Source of the DNA: Stropharia rugosoannulata
Taxonomy: Eukaryota > Basidiomycota > Agaricomycetes > Agaricales > Strophariaceae
Reading direction: 5' to 3'
Length of the DNA stretch: 64,000 nt
Assembly: GCA_028532985.1 (NCBI GenBank)
Contig: JANCIK010000008.1
Span: 1,302,001-1,366,000 of the forward strand
Numbering within the stretch: the stretch's first letter is position 1; the number at the start of each line of letters is the position of its first letter. Both the position numbers and the translations under genes were made by a program. The notes beneath the pieces were generated by a model. The model made no database searches and was not told the DNA's origin. It saw nothing but the letters and a program-made list of their open reading frames with translations. This document shows positions 43,959 to 55,500 of this stretch, piece by piece.

Positions 43959-46544
43959 ATGACCTCCTCCTTCGAAAACACCCTCTCACACTTCGCTGAT
44001 CAACTCAACCCCTATACCGACGGGAGCTACTGTGCTGGAGAATGGGCCCGCTACGTCATATTAGGGAGGATTATGTGATACTGTCTGGCACTAGCTAGGG
44101 ACGAAATAACCCCTCCCAACTTAAACGAATGGCCTTACCCCATGCCCGAAATCGCAGCCGTATATGGTACTCCCATTCCGCTAGATCCACCCCAGATCGG
44201 ACATACACGCTCGCAGTTCCTACAAGCGAGCTATCGGGAAAGACTAAACGAGATCAAGTACCTCCTCTCTCTAGTCAACCAAGCATTTGAACCCGAATCA
44301 GCAGAAAACCTTGCACACAGGCTGAACCTCTGCACCACCCTCACCGGAGTTCGTCTATACATCCGAGCAAACCAAAACCAGCTCACCACTGACAATGACG
44401 AGCAAACCGAAATCGACACCCCATCACCCATGTCCATTCCTATCGAGTCTCCCGACCCATATGTTTCCCTCGACGAGTTCATTGAGATGATTGACCCGAG
44501 GAGGAACTTCCAAACCCTAACCGCCCGAATCCCAGTGTGAGGTGCGAAGTTGGGTAGGACGGGTCTGAAAAGCCTGTCTCTATAGTTCACAATGTGCGAA
44601 GGCAATGTGTGTACAACAATAGCACATTGAAAAGGTTTACTTGTTTTATAACAAGGAGCTTGCAGTGTACGAGGTTTAAACAACAGTTTCCGATGCGAAA
44701 TGGTATGATGTGTGTAGGTAGAATTTAACCCTGAAGGAAGCTGGAGAAGTACAGAGATATTCTACTCCTTAAATACCCGTCTGGTTGCCATGCCCAGATC
44801 GTACCATATACATCCATGAAGATCCGACTGCCTGTGCTGACTTTATCTCGTCAGAAACCATGCTGCACTTCAGCATGCTTCATATCTTGGCCACAAATTT
44901 CCTTATCTTCGGAAACCAAGCCCAAGCACAAGAAATCTTCCTGTGGCCGGATCATCTCCATGTTCACCCCTAAACATACATCTCCTCCAACCCTCTCTCC
45001 ACACCTATGTCCCTTGTGTTTGCATCGAGATTCTTCTGCTTTCTGCTACCACACACCTGTGTGTCGTCGGAAACCCTTGCATATCATCGGAATCCGTCAC
45101 CATTATTGTCCCATGTCATATGTATGAGTATTTCCATGTGATTGACTCCCTTGTGGGTCCATAGTTACATCAGATTATTAATATTGATCTGATGTTGTCG
45201 GCATCAGAAATCCAATATTGCTCTGATGCTGTTGTCTTTCTTGATCTGCCATTGAGTTTGTAATAACATCTTGAGTCTTCCTTATGCTTGTCTTCTTGTT
45301 TCATCATGTACATATTTCATATCTTCAAATAAACTTGCATCTTCATATCTCAGTCTTCATATTACGTGCTTCTTCTCGTTCCTTCAGTTTCCGATAGTAG
45401 TTTCCGATCGTTATGGCGGATATGTCGTTTCTTGTGTATCTATGTTCTAAACCTTATGGTTTTTCTTGTTTTTACGAGGGGCCAGCCACAGCCCCTCACA
45501 CCGGGCACACTAATTGCAACGATGAACCACCTAGACGACGTCAACAGAACGATCAAAAGACATCAAGTGGAAACAACCATCCTCACTCGGACAAGAGAAC
45601 AACTCTGGCAAGAGTTAAACCGAAACCCCGACTTCCAAACCCGTGTATTAGCGGAACGACACGCCATAACCACCACAACCCCCGAAAGACAAGACCCTGT
45701 AGTGCGATACTCGCGAAGGTTCCTACACCACCCTTACCCTGACTTCGCGAACACTGAAGAATCGTCAGGAGAAGAAGATGCCCCCCTCGGAATCATAACA
45801 CGACCCTACATTGCTACACCCAGACGTCGCACCACGCCATACCCCCGAAGCAGAATCCAAATGTTGGAAAGATCAGAAGAAAATCTTCTCGAAGGTTCCT
45901 CGTCTCCGTCCCCCGAACCTTGGCTGATTCGACTCTCACCGTGTCCAGAGGAAATAGAAAACCGGTTCCCATACGAAATCTTGACTCAGGTACCACCTAC
46001 GCACGCGCCAACCTTGCCAGTTGGCTTAGAACCAGTACCCTATACAGAAACAGTTGAAAGCCTGTTAAGAGAAGAAGTAGGACGGGTAATGCTTCCCGGC
46101 CAATACAGGCGGATCGCCTGACGACACTTGCTCCCCCTGCGCAACCCAAGATCCTCGCCTGAACCTGGACAGACTATGTGCATCAACTGTGGATCCTATG
46201 GCCACCCAATGCACCTATGCAGACAACCTTGCGGGAGCTGCAATCAAATCGGTCATCTCGTCCTCACGTGCACCATACTCCCGAAGGACTGGAAACTCCC
46301 CCCTCGAAACCTGCTACCACAAGAAAAAGTCCATCAACGCTCCCCTCCGACCCTTAGACCCATCGAAATACCCTCCAGAGGGTCTTCCCCTTTCTTTACT
46401 CCTGCTGAAGACATTAGCAACCTCATCACTCAACTCGAGCACACACCAGACCACGCCGGCCTGCAGACAAACACCAAAGAGAATACCGACAATGAACCCC
46501 AAACCCTTTACGACATCCTTGCAGAGTGGACCAACGGCTCTTGA
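43959..46544 (+). pseudogene. Ty3-D accessory ORF with two zinc knuckles, downstream of pol
   Basis: One frame runs from ATG 43959 to TGA-like end 46544 if the solo LTR (44536-45500) and one 4-bp duplication are set aside: about 538 codons. Two in-frame TGA codons (near 44076 and 46119-46121) fit CGA changed to TGA. The N-terminal half is helical (FLQASYRERLNEIKYLLSLV); the middle is Arg/Pro/Ser-rich. Near 46160-46260 two knuckles follow each other, CINCGSYGHPMHLC and CGSCNQIGHLVLTC. It lies where env would be, but no signal peptide or membrane segment is seen, so a gag-like nucleic-acid-binding role is more likely (inference). Confidence 0.6.
44536..45500 (-). repeat. solo Ty3-C LTR, older copy
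   Basis: 965 bp in inverted orientation relative to the Ty3-C LTRs: begins TGTGAGGTGCG and ends GCCCCTCACA. It differs from them at many positions, so it is older. Flanks are ccag and ccgg, a 4-bp duplication with one transition; with it removed the accessory ORF reads through. Confidence 0.9.
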
Positions 46545-47591
46545 TCCATGCAGAGCATTGATCCTAATACGGGGGTAATGTTACGAAATCTGTATTATCT
46601 TTTTTCTTTCACTCTTATCTTATTGCGATATGATCCTTTTATTTTATCACGTCGCCCTTATCTTACTTTACTTAAGCGAACGATCTCGTGTTTGTATTAC
46701 TACTTACCCTTTCGTCAGAGAGAGAACAACTACTAGTTCTCTCTCCCGCACTCGTGGAATCCTGTCCCACACCCGTGGTAGAGGAACCCGAGTACTACTT
46801 ACTTCTCGCCACGTTACCCTTCCCCTTTGGATCCCGTGTATGCGTACGACTATTTATACTATACAATGATAGGTATATAAGATGTAGTAGCTACCGAGCT
46901 AACTCTCCAGTTAGTTCTTTGAGAATATCACCTCTTGTACAGTGGCGATCAAAAGTATCGCACAGCCACCCCCGCATCACTTAAAATAGATCTACTCTTC
47001 GTAAAATATATGCAATTCAGATAAAAAGACATACAATGTGTAGCTAGATGTGTATGGAACAGAAAATAAATACATCACATACTGTCTGATTGTTCATGAT
47101 ATAAAAATACGAAGCATAGTAAAAAAGGTACTGTGCAATTCTTTTGCTCACGTCCTGTCAGATGTGGGAATGAGCATATTCTGGAAGAACGGTTAAAGCA
47201 ATTGCCTACTGGGTTTCAGTACTTTGTAGCCCCACCTCGGGCCTTCACCAACGCAGCTATGCGGCGAGGCATACTCTCATACAGAGTGTCGAGGGCCTTG
47301 CGCGGGAAGTTCTCCCATTCCTCCTGCAGTGCCTCCCACAGCTCCTCCTTGTTGCGCGGCAGAGGTAGTGGTGTGCCAGCTCAGGCTTTGCAAAATAGCC
47401 CGGGCTTTGGCCTGGCTTTGAAGGCTCAGGCCTGATCACATCTTAGGCCAGGCCCAAAGCCTGCTGTAGGGCTTGGCCTGGCCTGGCTTGGGCCTGAGCC
47501 CGGGCTTTTCATTAAAATTTATTACTACCCACAAAGGCCAAATCTATCATGATTCATGATGCAAAACATAATTTGTACCGTATATATGAAT

Positions 47592-50500
47592 TTATTCACA
47601 GTTGCTATCTATATCAATAACCAAATTAGATTCCATAAGATCCACCCATTCAGGGTCATTGTCATCATCGACAACCTCTAGCTCATACTCCAAGACTGAT
47701 GCTGGTTGTTGGGCACGGAACATATCCTTTGAAATAATGGACTTCATGAATTGTAGCGCTTCGACAATATCACTCTTGAGGCAGTTACGGCGCTTCCTAA
47801 TAGTAATACCTGCAGATGAGAATGTACGCTCACTTGAAACAGAAGATGCCATAATAGCCAGATAATCTCGAGCAAGAGATGCCCAGACAGGAAACCGTGA
47901 TTTGTTTCTCTACGAACAACAATATTAATAAAACATAAATGAGACTATGAATTATGTTGACTTACTCCCCACCACTCGGGAAGAGACATATTTCCCGGAA
48001 CCTCGTCGAATCCATTAAGATATTGGTCAAACTCGAGTAACCACGGTTTTGAGACTTGAGTAGATGAGACATTAGCTAGTGCAGATGATGTCGACATGCT
48101 GTCATTGTTATCACTCTGATACCCTTCCATGAGCTTTGCAAGTTTACGGTGCCACTTTTTCTGTACAGTAGGTGCAGGGCCGTCTTGTCTGTACAGTTGA
48201 AGATAGCGTTCCTTAAACTACGCATTATGAGGCACTGATTATGTACATGTAATTGTGTGGGAACTCACGATCTCTTCTGCTGACTCACGGATTTCGGCTT
48301 GAAGGTTTGCTGGCCAGTAACGTTTGAAATGTGACATCTTCATATCGGGATCAAGAACTAGATGCATATTGATATTTATGTCAGAACAGTTAAGGTATAA
48401 ACTAAAACTAACATACACATAGAGAATGTGTACGCATGAGATGTCGATGACTTGTTATAATATGCATCAACCTTATCAAGCGCTTTTTCAAGACCATCGC
48501 GGAAAGGCCCAAACTTAGGGTGAGCCTTTCGCAAGCTCCAAGCGTGGTGTAACGCCTCCAATGCAGGTAGTGCGTTGTGAAGTGTTGGTGTATTCTCATA
48601 CGAGAATGACTGCTGAGTAAGATCAGCTTGCTACAAGTGCTGTTTGTGAGTAAACCAATGAATATATATATATATATATATAATCATACCTCGAGAAGCT
48701 CAACAAACAGTATCAGGCGCTCCCACTCAGCGGTCGACATCTTGAGAGCCTTGAGACTGAGATGTTTTCCCCAGTCTGGTTCATCATTCATCATCGCTAG
48801 AATAAACTCATTAAAGTACTGCACAAAGAGGTCAGCAGATAAATATATATAATGACTTATCCCAGAGAAAAACTTACCGGTCGTAACTGTACCGCACGCT
48901 TAAGCATAACATAAGTGGATGACCACCGAACCTTCATATCAAGCAGCAGAGTCAATACCTCCTGCTTCGAAACATACTTAAGCTGAATTTGACGAAATGT
49001 CTCTTTTCGCTTAGCAGATGAGCAAGCCTGTTGATAAATAGATTAGCTAACTTCACGTTCCGTTAATGAACTTGCTTACCTTTACGGTAATGGCTCGTAC
49101 AATACCGACCTCATCCCTGTCACCAATGTCCAGCTCGTGGGCAGATGGATCGTGCGGATTGTAATGTTTAGATTTGCTATAACCTCCAATGAGAGCTTGC
49201 ATTGCCAGGTTAATAACATGGGCAAGGCATCTGCAATAACAACAGTTTGAAGTAAGCATTAACTCTATGTGAAGAACAAAGTCTTACCGGATATGAGAGG
49301 TCACCCAGGACCATTTTGTTGTACAAGCTTTTCTTGCCTTCGATGCATTAAGCATCAGCTCAAAATGTTTGAGCATTGTTACATTATTGGCCGCGTTATC
49401 GCATGTAATCCATCCCACCTATAACAGGGCCGTTACTATTGGAACTGTTAAAAATAACTTAAGTTACTTACCTTTGACCCAATATTCAATCGGCACACAG
49501 TCTTGAAAAGTGCCTGCCCTAACCGTACTCTGTCATGAGAGCTATTGAGCTGAGTAAAACCAAAGAGCGCAGATTGCTCTTCCCATGTCCCATCAGCTGT
49601 CTCCTCTATCCAGTGGCCCGTCACAGCAAAATAAGTGTCAATGTTGTCAGCCTGCCATGCATCACAGGTTAGGCTCACAAGCCCAACTTTCTCACTCTAG
49701 AAGAAGATAAGTCGATGTGGATTTAACTAAGAAGCAGAAAGAACAAACTTACCGCTAACCTATTCCGAAGATTTGTCATATTTTTCTTGAAAAGTCTGAC
49801 TATATAGGCGCGATTTGATTTTCGGTCGGGTACTAGCACACCATCGGTAGAGCGCACTGCAACGTTAATCATTTCTTTGAACTTCGGATGGTCCATCGCA
49901 GATAGTGGCTGTACAGAGCATTGTGAATATGTCCTCACAAGAAGAAAATAGATAACATACTTGATCCATTGCAATCAACCATTCTACAGCAGCCTCCTGG
50001 AATAATGCATCCGTGTAAGGAACAATACGTGGCGGCTTGGGTGCAGGTTCCTTAAGATGAGGGTCTAGTGAGCTTTGTTTCTTGCGATCTTGTGCATGGG
50101 CTTCATCCTTTCGAGCTTTGACAGCACCGGGGAGTTTTGAAAGAAATGAGTTGGCTTCGCACCATTTGTCGTACGCAACCTTAGTTGCAGTTATAGTGAG
50201 TACATCAAGGTTGCATAAATCGTAGAGCTAAGAGAACTTACAACATGAAATGCTTCGAGATGACGACGAAGAGTTGTTGGGTCAGCTACCAGAGGTTTGA
50301 GGTTACCCCTGCCTTTCTTTCTGTATATTAGATTAGTAATGAATTAGACCTAATATCAAAGTAATATGCACTTGCAAATTATGCATTGCCTTCTGGACTT
50401 GCTACCAGACTTGACAATAGGCTCAAAAAATGTGTTGCAGTCTTGAACCTTGTCTTTAATTGTCGGCTTGATAGGTGCTTCATGGTCGGAAATGTCGAGC

Positions 50501-51010
50501 TCAATCAGATCAAGCTCTACAACATTGGGCGGTGGGGGACTATTAACCATGCGCTTACGCAGGCGCTTACTTGGGGGATCTATATTATAGATTCATTTAT
50601 CCGTTGTTTAATGGAGATAATGCATATGTTTACTCACTTTCTGTCCCATCGTCGTCATCACTAAGCGAAATCGGTGTATCTCGCTTGCTGCCACTAGTTG
50701 GTGTGCTTGCATCCTTGTCCTGGGCCGATGGCTGAGTAGACTCTGCCGTGACACCAGAATTGGAGGTCGCAGTCGCAGATGTTGGTGGTATCGAGGTTGA
50801 GATGGGGGATGTCGATGCAGAGTCCGGGTGACATGTATCAGTATGTGTACTAGTTTGTTGACTAGTGACAGGCGTGGGCATGGGCGTGGAAATAGAAGCC
50901 AGAGCGGCCATGCAGGCATTTTGGTGAGATTTCAATTGGATTTCAGCAGTATTTGAAGAATCTCAGAGTCTTTCCGAGGGCCGAATTGTGTGTTTACCAT
51001 TGCGATCCAT
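47592..51010 (-). CDS. hAT family transposase
   Basis: A multi-exon gene starting at ATG 51010 (MDRN, then an intron). Domains in order: a Ser/Thr-rich N-terminus, a BED-type zinc finger (CIIC near 50380, then TTLRRHLEAFH after an intron near 50260), the RNase H-like core (LTCDAWQADN, VTGHWIEE near 49640; GWITCDNAANNVTML near 49400; CLAHVINLAMQALIG near 49215; DMKVRWSSTYVML near 48930), and the C-terminal dimerisation region (SVSSERTFSSAGITIRKRR near 47830). GT-AG introns of about 50-60 bp separate these. No stop codon was seen inside the conserved exons, so the gene could be functional. Exact exon borders need RNA evidence. Confidence 0.85.
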
Positions 51011-51236
51011 GCTCGAGGTTCGGTCAAGGTGTTGTTTGGTGGAGATTTATGTTATTGAGAAAAAACAAATTAAAATTTACAACTAGCTAGTTACATCAAA
51101 ATATTGAAGCAGCGATCAAATCTACAATAACAAAAGGATCCGAGCTACAGTTGCTGAATGACTGCAATGAGGACACTGTTCAACTCTCAAGTGTTCTGTG
51201 TTCTGTATGAGGCATAACTATTAACGAGTCAGAGGG

Positions 51237-51520
51237 GTGGGCAGAGAAGAACAGCGGCGATGGAGAAGGGCAGCAGGGGTGCTATTTGCAGCATCGCCAG
51301 TCGGAGGTGTCAAAGGGTGGCAACAGGGAAGGGCAGCGGGGGTGCTGTTTGCAGTGTCGCCGGTTGGAGGGGTGGGAACGAGGGTTCTGTTTGTGGTATT
51401 GCTGGGCAGAGGAGAAGGGCAGCAACGGAGAAGAGTTGCAATGGAGAAGGGCAGCGTGGGTGCTGTTTGCAGCATCGCCAGTCGAAGGGGTGGGCAGAGG
51501 AGAACGGCAGTAGTGCGTAG
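51237..51520. repeat. imperfect minisatellite in the hAT 5' region
   Basis: About five imperfect copies of a 50-60 bp unit built of ggagaagggcagc, gggtgctgtttgcagc and atcgccagtcgga words. The several reading frames that stay open through it are a product of the repeat, not genes. Confidence 0.7.
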
Positions 51521-51574
51521 CGACAGAGACATGCAGTAAACACTGCAGCGGGGTGGATGGGTCACAGTGATGTC

Positions 51575-52216
51575 CAAGTCACTGACTAGTCAGTGACTAC
51601 GGGCAACTAGTCATCAAAAGTCAACTGACTAGTCGGTTGACTAGTCAGGTGGTGCGGTTGACAGGTGGCTATGCCTAGGTCAAGCGAGACATGGGTAGAT
51701 TAGATAGAGCGTGTCCTGGCGTACGCCGTAAATAGCCTCTGTACCATCTTAAGTGGATTTAACAGCTAATAAATAAGTTTTACCATTTCTCAGAAACAAA
51801 ATAAGGTACAGAAACAGGATACATAATCAGTCAGAGCTATCCAAGTAAAGTCTGAGCAGTAATTTCATCAATTCCAGTGTCTATATCTCCTGGCAAGTTC
51901 CCATCCATATTAAGTAGCTCATAAGCCTCCAGTTCTTTGCCAAACACTTTTCAACTCAGTTTCAAGGGCTATCATGATAAACAGTCATACAAATGATTTT
52001 ATTGCAAAGATGCTCTAGTATAATCAAAATCTCGAACACATCTGGATTTTGCACGCGCGCGATATCGTGCGAACGCGCGCGCAACCATTATATAATCATG
52101 GCACAACAGCGACTCGGCCATCACTTGACTAGTCATCTAAAAGTCGACTCTAGTTACATGACTAGTCACTTGACTAGTCATCGTAATTGTGACTTGACTT
52201 AGGTGACTAGTCAACG
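51575..52216. repeat. two clusters of the palindrome TGACTAGTCA in hAT
   Basis: Four ACTAGTC-centred sites at 51575-51650 and four at 52121-52216, mostly in the form TGACTAGTCA. They lie between the transposase start and the right end of the element. hAT transposases often bind short subterminal repeats; a promoter function is also possible. Confidence 0.6.
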
Positions 52217-54159
52217 TCCGGCCAACACTGATGGGTCAGGCAGGCCAGTAATGCAGAAGGGCGACATACTGGAGTTATTTGGTAACTGCAGTGTGTCAAA
52301 CAGCAGCCCAGGATGCTTGAACAGCGTCCTGGCTGCTGTTTGCAACGTCGGAGGGGCGTCTAGATCTTGCCTGCTTGGTCGGCATGGCAAACAGGCCCCG
52401 GAGGCGGCATTCTAGGCATTATTCTGATGCTGCTGAACATAGTATCTGCAATTAGGGGTAAGCATTATGTGGACGAGACAATGTAGTAAGCATACCTTGT
52501 TGACAAGCAGCAACTACTCCCAAACTACTAGTAAGTAAGCAGGAGGCGGTAGGAATCAAGTACGGATAGAGGTACTTACCTGTGTGAGTTCTAATAGGTT
52601 CGAATCCAACTTGAACAGAGTTTCTCACAGAGCATGATCAACGGTATTCAATCTCCGACTAAAAATTAACAAAGCCGCGGCCTAAGCCATGGGCCTGGGC
52701 TTGTGCATATGCGAGCCGGGCCGCAGGCCGTCACAGGCCGTCAGAAAGGCCCGGCCTTGCCTGGCCTCAGCAGGCCCGGTACCCGTGGCCTGGGGCTTTC
52801 AAGCCCGAGCTGGCACACCACTAGGCAGAGGGTTGCATGCACGCACAAGTGCATCCAATTGATCCCACACGTGCTCAATAATATTCATATCCGGGCTAGA
52901 AGGCAGCCAGGGCAACATCTTGACATTTTTGCGTGTGAACCATTCCTGAGCAACCTTGGATTTATGTTTTGGATCATTATCCTGCTGAAAAATGAGGCCT
53001 TCTTTGCCCGTACACAGAATTTTAAGATCCTTCAGAGTCCCGAGAAATTGTTTTTCCAGGATTTCGACATAATCTGGGCCACACATGATGCTGTCGATGT
53101 GATGAAGCCTTCCCATGCCCTGTGATGTGATCATCCCCCACACCATGAGGCTTCCAGTGCCATGTTTAATGGTTTTCTTTAGGAATCGATCATCCAGGGC
53201 CTGTCCGGGCTGGAACCAAGCATACTGGCGGCCATCAGACTTAAAGAGCAAGAATTTGGACTCATCCGTAAATCCAACCCTTTTCCAGTCCTCAACCGTC
53301 CAGCTTGCATGTGCAAGTGCCCAGAGCCGGCGCTTCTCTCGATTGGCTGGAGAAATGTAGGGCCGAGACCTTCAAACACGGCACACAAGTCCATATGCCT
53401 CTAAATTGCGTGCAAGCGTGTGGCGAGACACTTGTGGGAATGCCTTCTTGACCAATTCAGTAGCATTTGCGGCTTCGGTTCTCGCAAGCATTCGGGCTGC
53501 AACACGGACATTGCAGTCATCCAATTTACGAGGGCGGCCAGTTTTTGGATTTACATGGTAAGGATCAGCTGTTTTCTCAAAGTGCTTGAGTATATGGCCA
53601 ACAGTAGTGCGATGAATACCAATTTCGGCAGCAATCTCATTGTCATTGAGTGAGAGGTTGTGGAGATGAGCAACTCGGGCAACTTTTGTGGGGGAAGTGT
53701 AGACCATATTCATAGGAAGCTAGCTGTTAATTTTTTCGTCCAGCAGCGCTCTCAATCTTTTTAAAAAGCCCTGCCTTTCTTGCTGAAACATGTGAGCAAA
53801 AGAATTGCACACATGTTTTTACAATAAATTGTGCATTTTTAATGTGAAAGCCATTAATATATACAAAACATGTTTGCAACATATTCATTACATCCACACC
53901 TATGTAAAACAGTTGTTCGACCCGACATTAAATAGTAATCTACATTGCGAGAAGGACATATCAGAGTTGTGTAGTGGCTGTGCAATACTTTTGATCACCA
54001 CTGTACCTTTCTCTGACTTAGGGCTCATAAGTCAGCTAGCTCTCTCTTTACGACTCTGTCCTGTTTTGTCAAGAGATTATCTCGAACCTTTGATCTTACA
54101 AACAAGAGATTAGATCAGTTGTCTAGGACTTATAGGCTCTGCCTTCGAAGTCCTAACAT

Positions 54160-55500
54160 AGACAATGTCAAATGCATGATGTACTGCCATACTATTTCCT
54201 GTCAAAATATTGAATCAAAGTTGTTTCCATCTATTAGGAAGCTGTCCATTTAGTTTTTTGCCATTTCTTAAACCCCAAAACGGAATTTAACTTTTTTTAT
54301 AGAAATTTCTTGTGCTTCTATTGTACTTCTTGAGTTTAATGCTTGTCTGTGTTTCCAGAAACAAAAATACTGACCAAAACAGGGTACATGGGAAAGTTGA
54401 TGCAAAAGGTTTGACTGGTGGGAACAGCCATTTGCATTGGACAGAACCCTCCTGTCCTACAGCCAGAGTCAGGGATATACTTTTAGGGCCTTGCTCAAAC
54501 ACTAAATATACAGCATTATCATAGTTACTACTAGTATAATTGTGCATAATAAATGTGCATTTACATGCATGTACTTTGAATGTCAAAGTAAGGGCATGTT
54601 ACGGAGTGCGGAAAGGAGTACGTGGGAAGAAATACAAAAAAAATCATGTTATGAAACGAGGCTGTTTAGGGTTGACGTGCAGTTATCCGGTTTTGCACTA
54701 ATTATGATGCCATGGGAAACAGTCAGTACGAGTAGTAAATGTGAGTTTTAATCCACGGTTAGCTCTCCAGTAGCCACCCGTTGGGCCGTTACCTTTTAAA
54801 TGTATGATAAAGCCGAGATCAGCAGACGCTGAGCGCCTTGTACACACGGTACGCAGAGTCGCACGACATGCAGATTGAACTGCATTTTATCTCAAAGACA
54901 TGACGCCCTTCGTGTTATCCAGTAGTAGCTAAGGGTCTACAGCAGTAGCATTTACTTTCGAATTCCTAACATTGTAAACTTGTAAACAATGAACATTAAA
55001 TACATTAACACTTGCTTGTTAAAGCTAGTGTCCTCCAGCTTGAAGTCAGAGCACTCCATTGTGGTCAGCCCCCAGACCGAGTATGATTTAAGGCATTGAA
55101 AGCTTGAATATCGAATGGTTTTACTGCCTGATAGACCTGGCTGCTTGCTCAATTTCTGCAAGGTAGCGTACCGTTGCCAATTGATGTCGCCGGCAGACCA
55201 ATGGTCTAATAGACAATCTATAAGTTACACAGTCAATAAGTAAAAAGGGTCGCTTTATTGTCGGGTCCGACCAACGGTTTTATGGCGTTCGGACATCGAT
55301 TCTACAGCTGCATAGTGTAACATATTTACATTCCGTTCAGTTGCTTTTGCAAATGCACACATACCCATGAACATCTCAATTGACTGTCCGTGAATTATCG
55401 TCTAGCCGTGTTGCAAGAGCCCTTCCGGAACTGTCAAAATGTCACTGACATTCATCTCACTTTGTTTTGTCTTTCGCATAGCGAATGTATCTTTATATTT
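54160..55500. other. intergenic, no gene seen
   Basis: 1.3 kb between the Ty3-D 3' LTR and the monooxygenase gene. Short ORFs show no family motifs and none can be joined by splicing with confidence. Confidence 0.5.

Larger units (their letters stand above)
47366..52823 (-). mobile_element. hAT transposon nested in the Tc1 element
   Basis: Terminal inverted repeats TAGTGGTGTGCCAGCTC at both ends and an 8-bp duplication ggcagagg (47358-47365 and 52824-52831), the hAT signature. Both ends are rich in ggcct/aggcc words for about 150 bp. The transposase gene occupies 47592-51010; the 1.8 kb between it and the right end has repeats but no gene. The element is probably recent, since its ends and target site are clean. 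Confidence 0.95.
47216..53713 (-). pseudogene. Tc1 transposase, split by hAT and with one stop codon
   Basis: Segments 53713-52824 and 47365-47216. The N-terminus has a helix-turn-helix region (LNDNEIAAEIGIHRTTVGHI) and a GRPRK hinge. The catalytic DD34E triad is visible: Asp in FTDESKF, Asp in QQDNDPKH and, 34 residues later, Glu in NIIEHVW. An in-frame TGA sits near 53370 (after GLVCRV), consistent with CGA to TGA. Taking out the hAT element with one 8-bp duplication restores the frame through ACNPLP and RNKEELW to the stop at 47216. Confidence 0.9.
46940..54003 (-). mobile_element. Tc1/mariner transposon
   Basis: Left end CAGTGGCGATCAAAAGTAT and right end the inverse of CAGTGGTGATCAAAAGTAT; TA on both sides is the usual Tc1/mariner target duplication. 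The transposase is on the minus strand. Without the nested hAT element the transposon is about 1.6 kb, the normal size for the group. Confidence 0.95.
43326..54159 (+). mobile_element. Ty3-D, 3' part, with nested insertions
   Basis: Order: last part of integrase and chromodomain (43332-43545), a small ORF, a long accessory ORF split by a solo Ty3-C LTR, the purine run gggggtaa, then the 3' LTR split by a Tc1 element. The 5' LTR and gag of the same family are at 19111-20956. The middle of pol is absent, and the outer flanks (attac at 19106, tagac at 54160) do not match, so one or two copies may be involved. Confidence 0.75.
46579..54159 (+). repeat. Ty3-D 3' LTR, split by a Tc1/mariner element
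   Basis: The two halves are 46579-46939 and 54004-54159. Start TGTTACGAAATCTG, end GTCCTAACA. Alignment with 19111-19640 is continuous across the TA site at 46938-46939/54004-54005. Confidence 0.85.

Noticed and set aside
43959..46544. The Ty3-D accessory ORF as an envelope gene.
   Set aside because: No signal peptide, no membrane segment and no cleavage site; two zinc knuckles point to a nucleic-acid-binding protein.
48660..48685. A short (TA)n run.
   Set aside because: Simple microsatellite within a hAT intron, nothing further.
51237..51577. Several overlapping ORFs of 75-118 residues on both strands.
   Set aside because: They are frames of a minisatellite unit.
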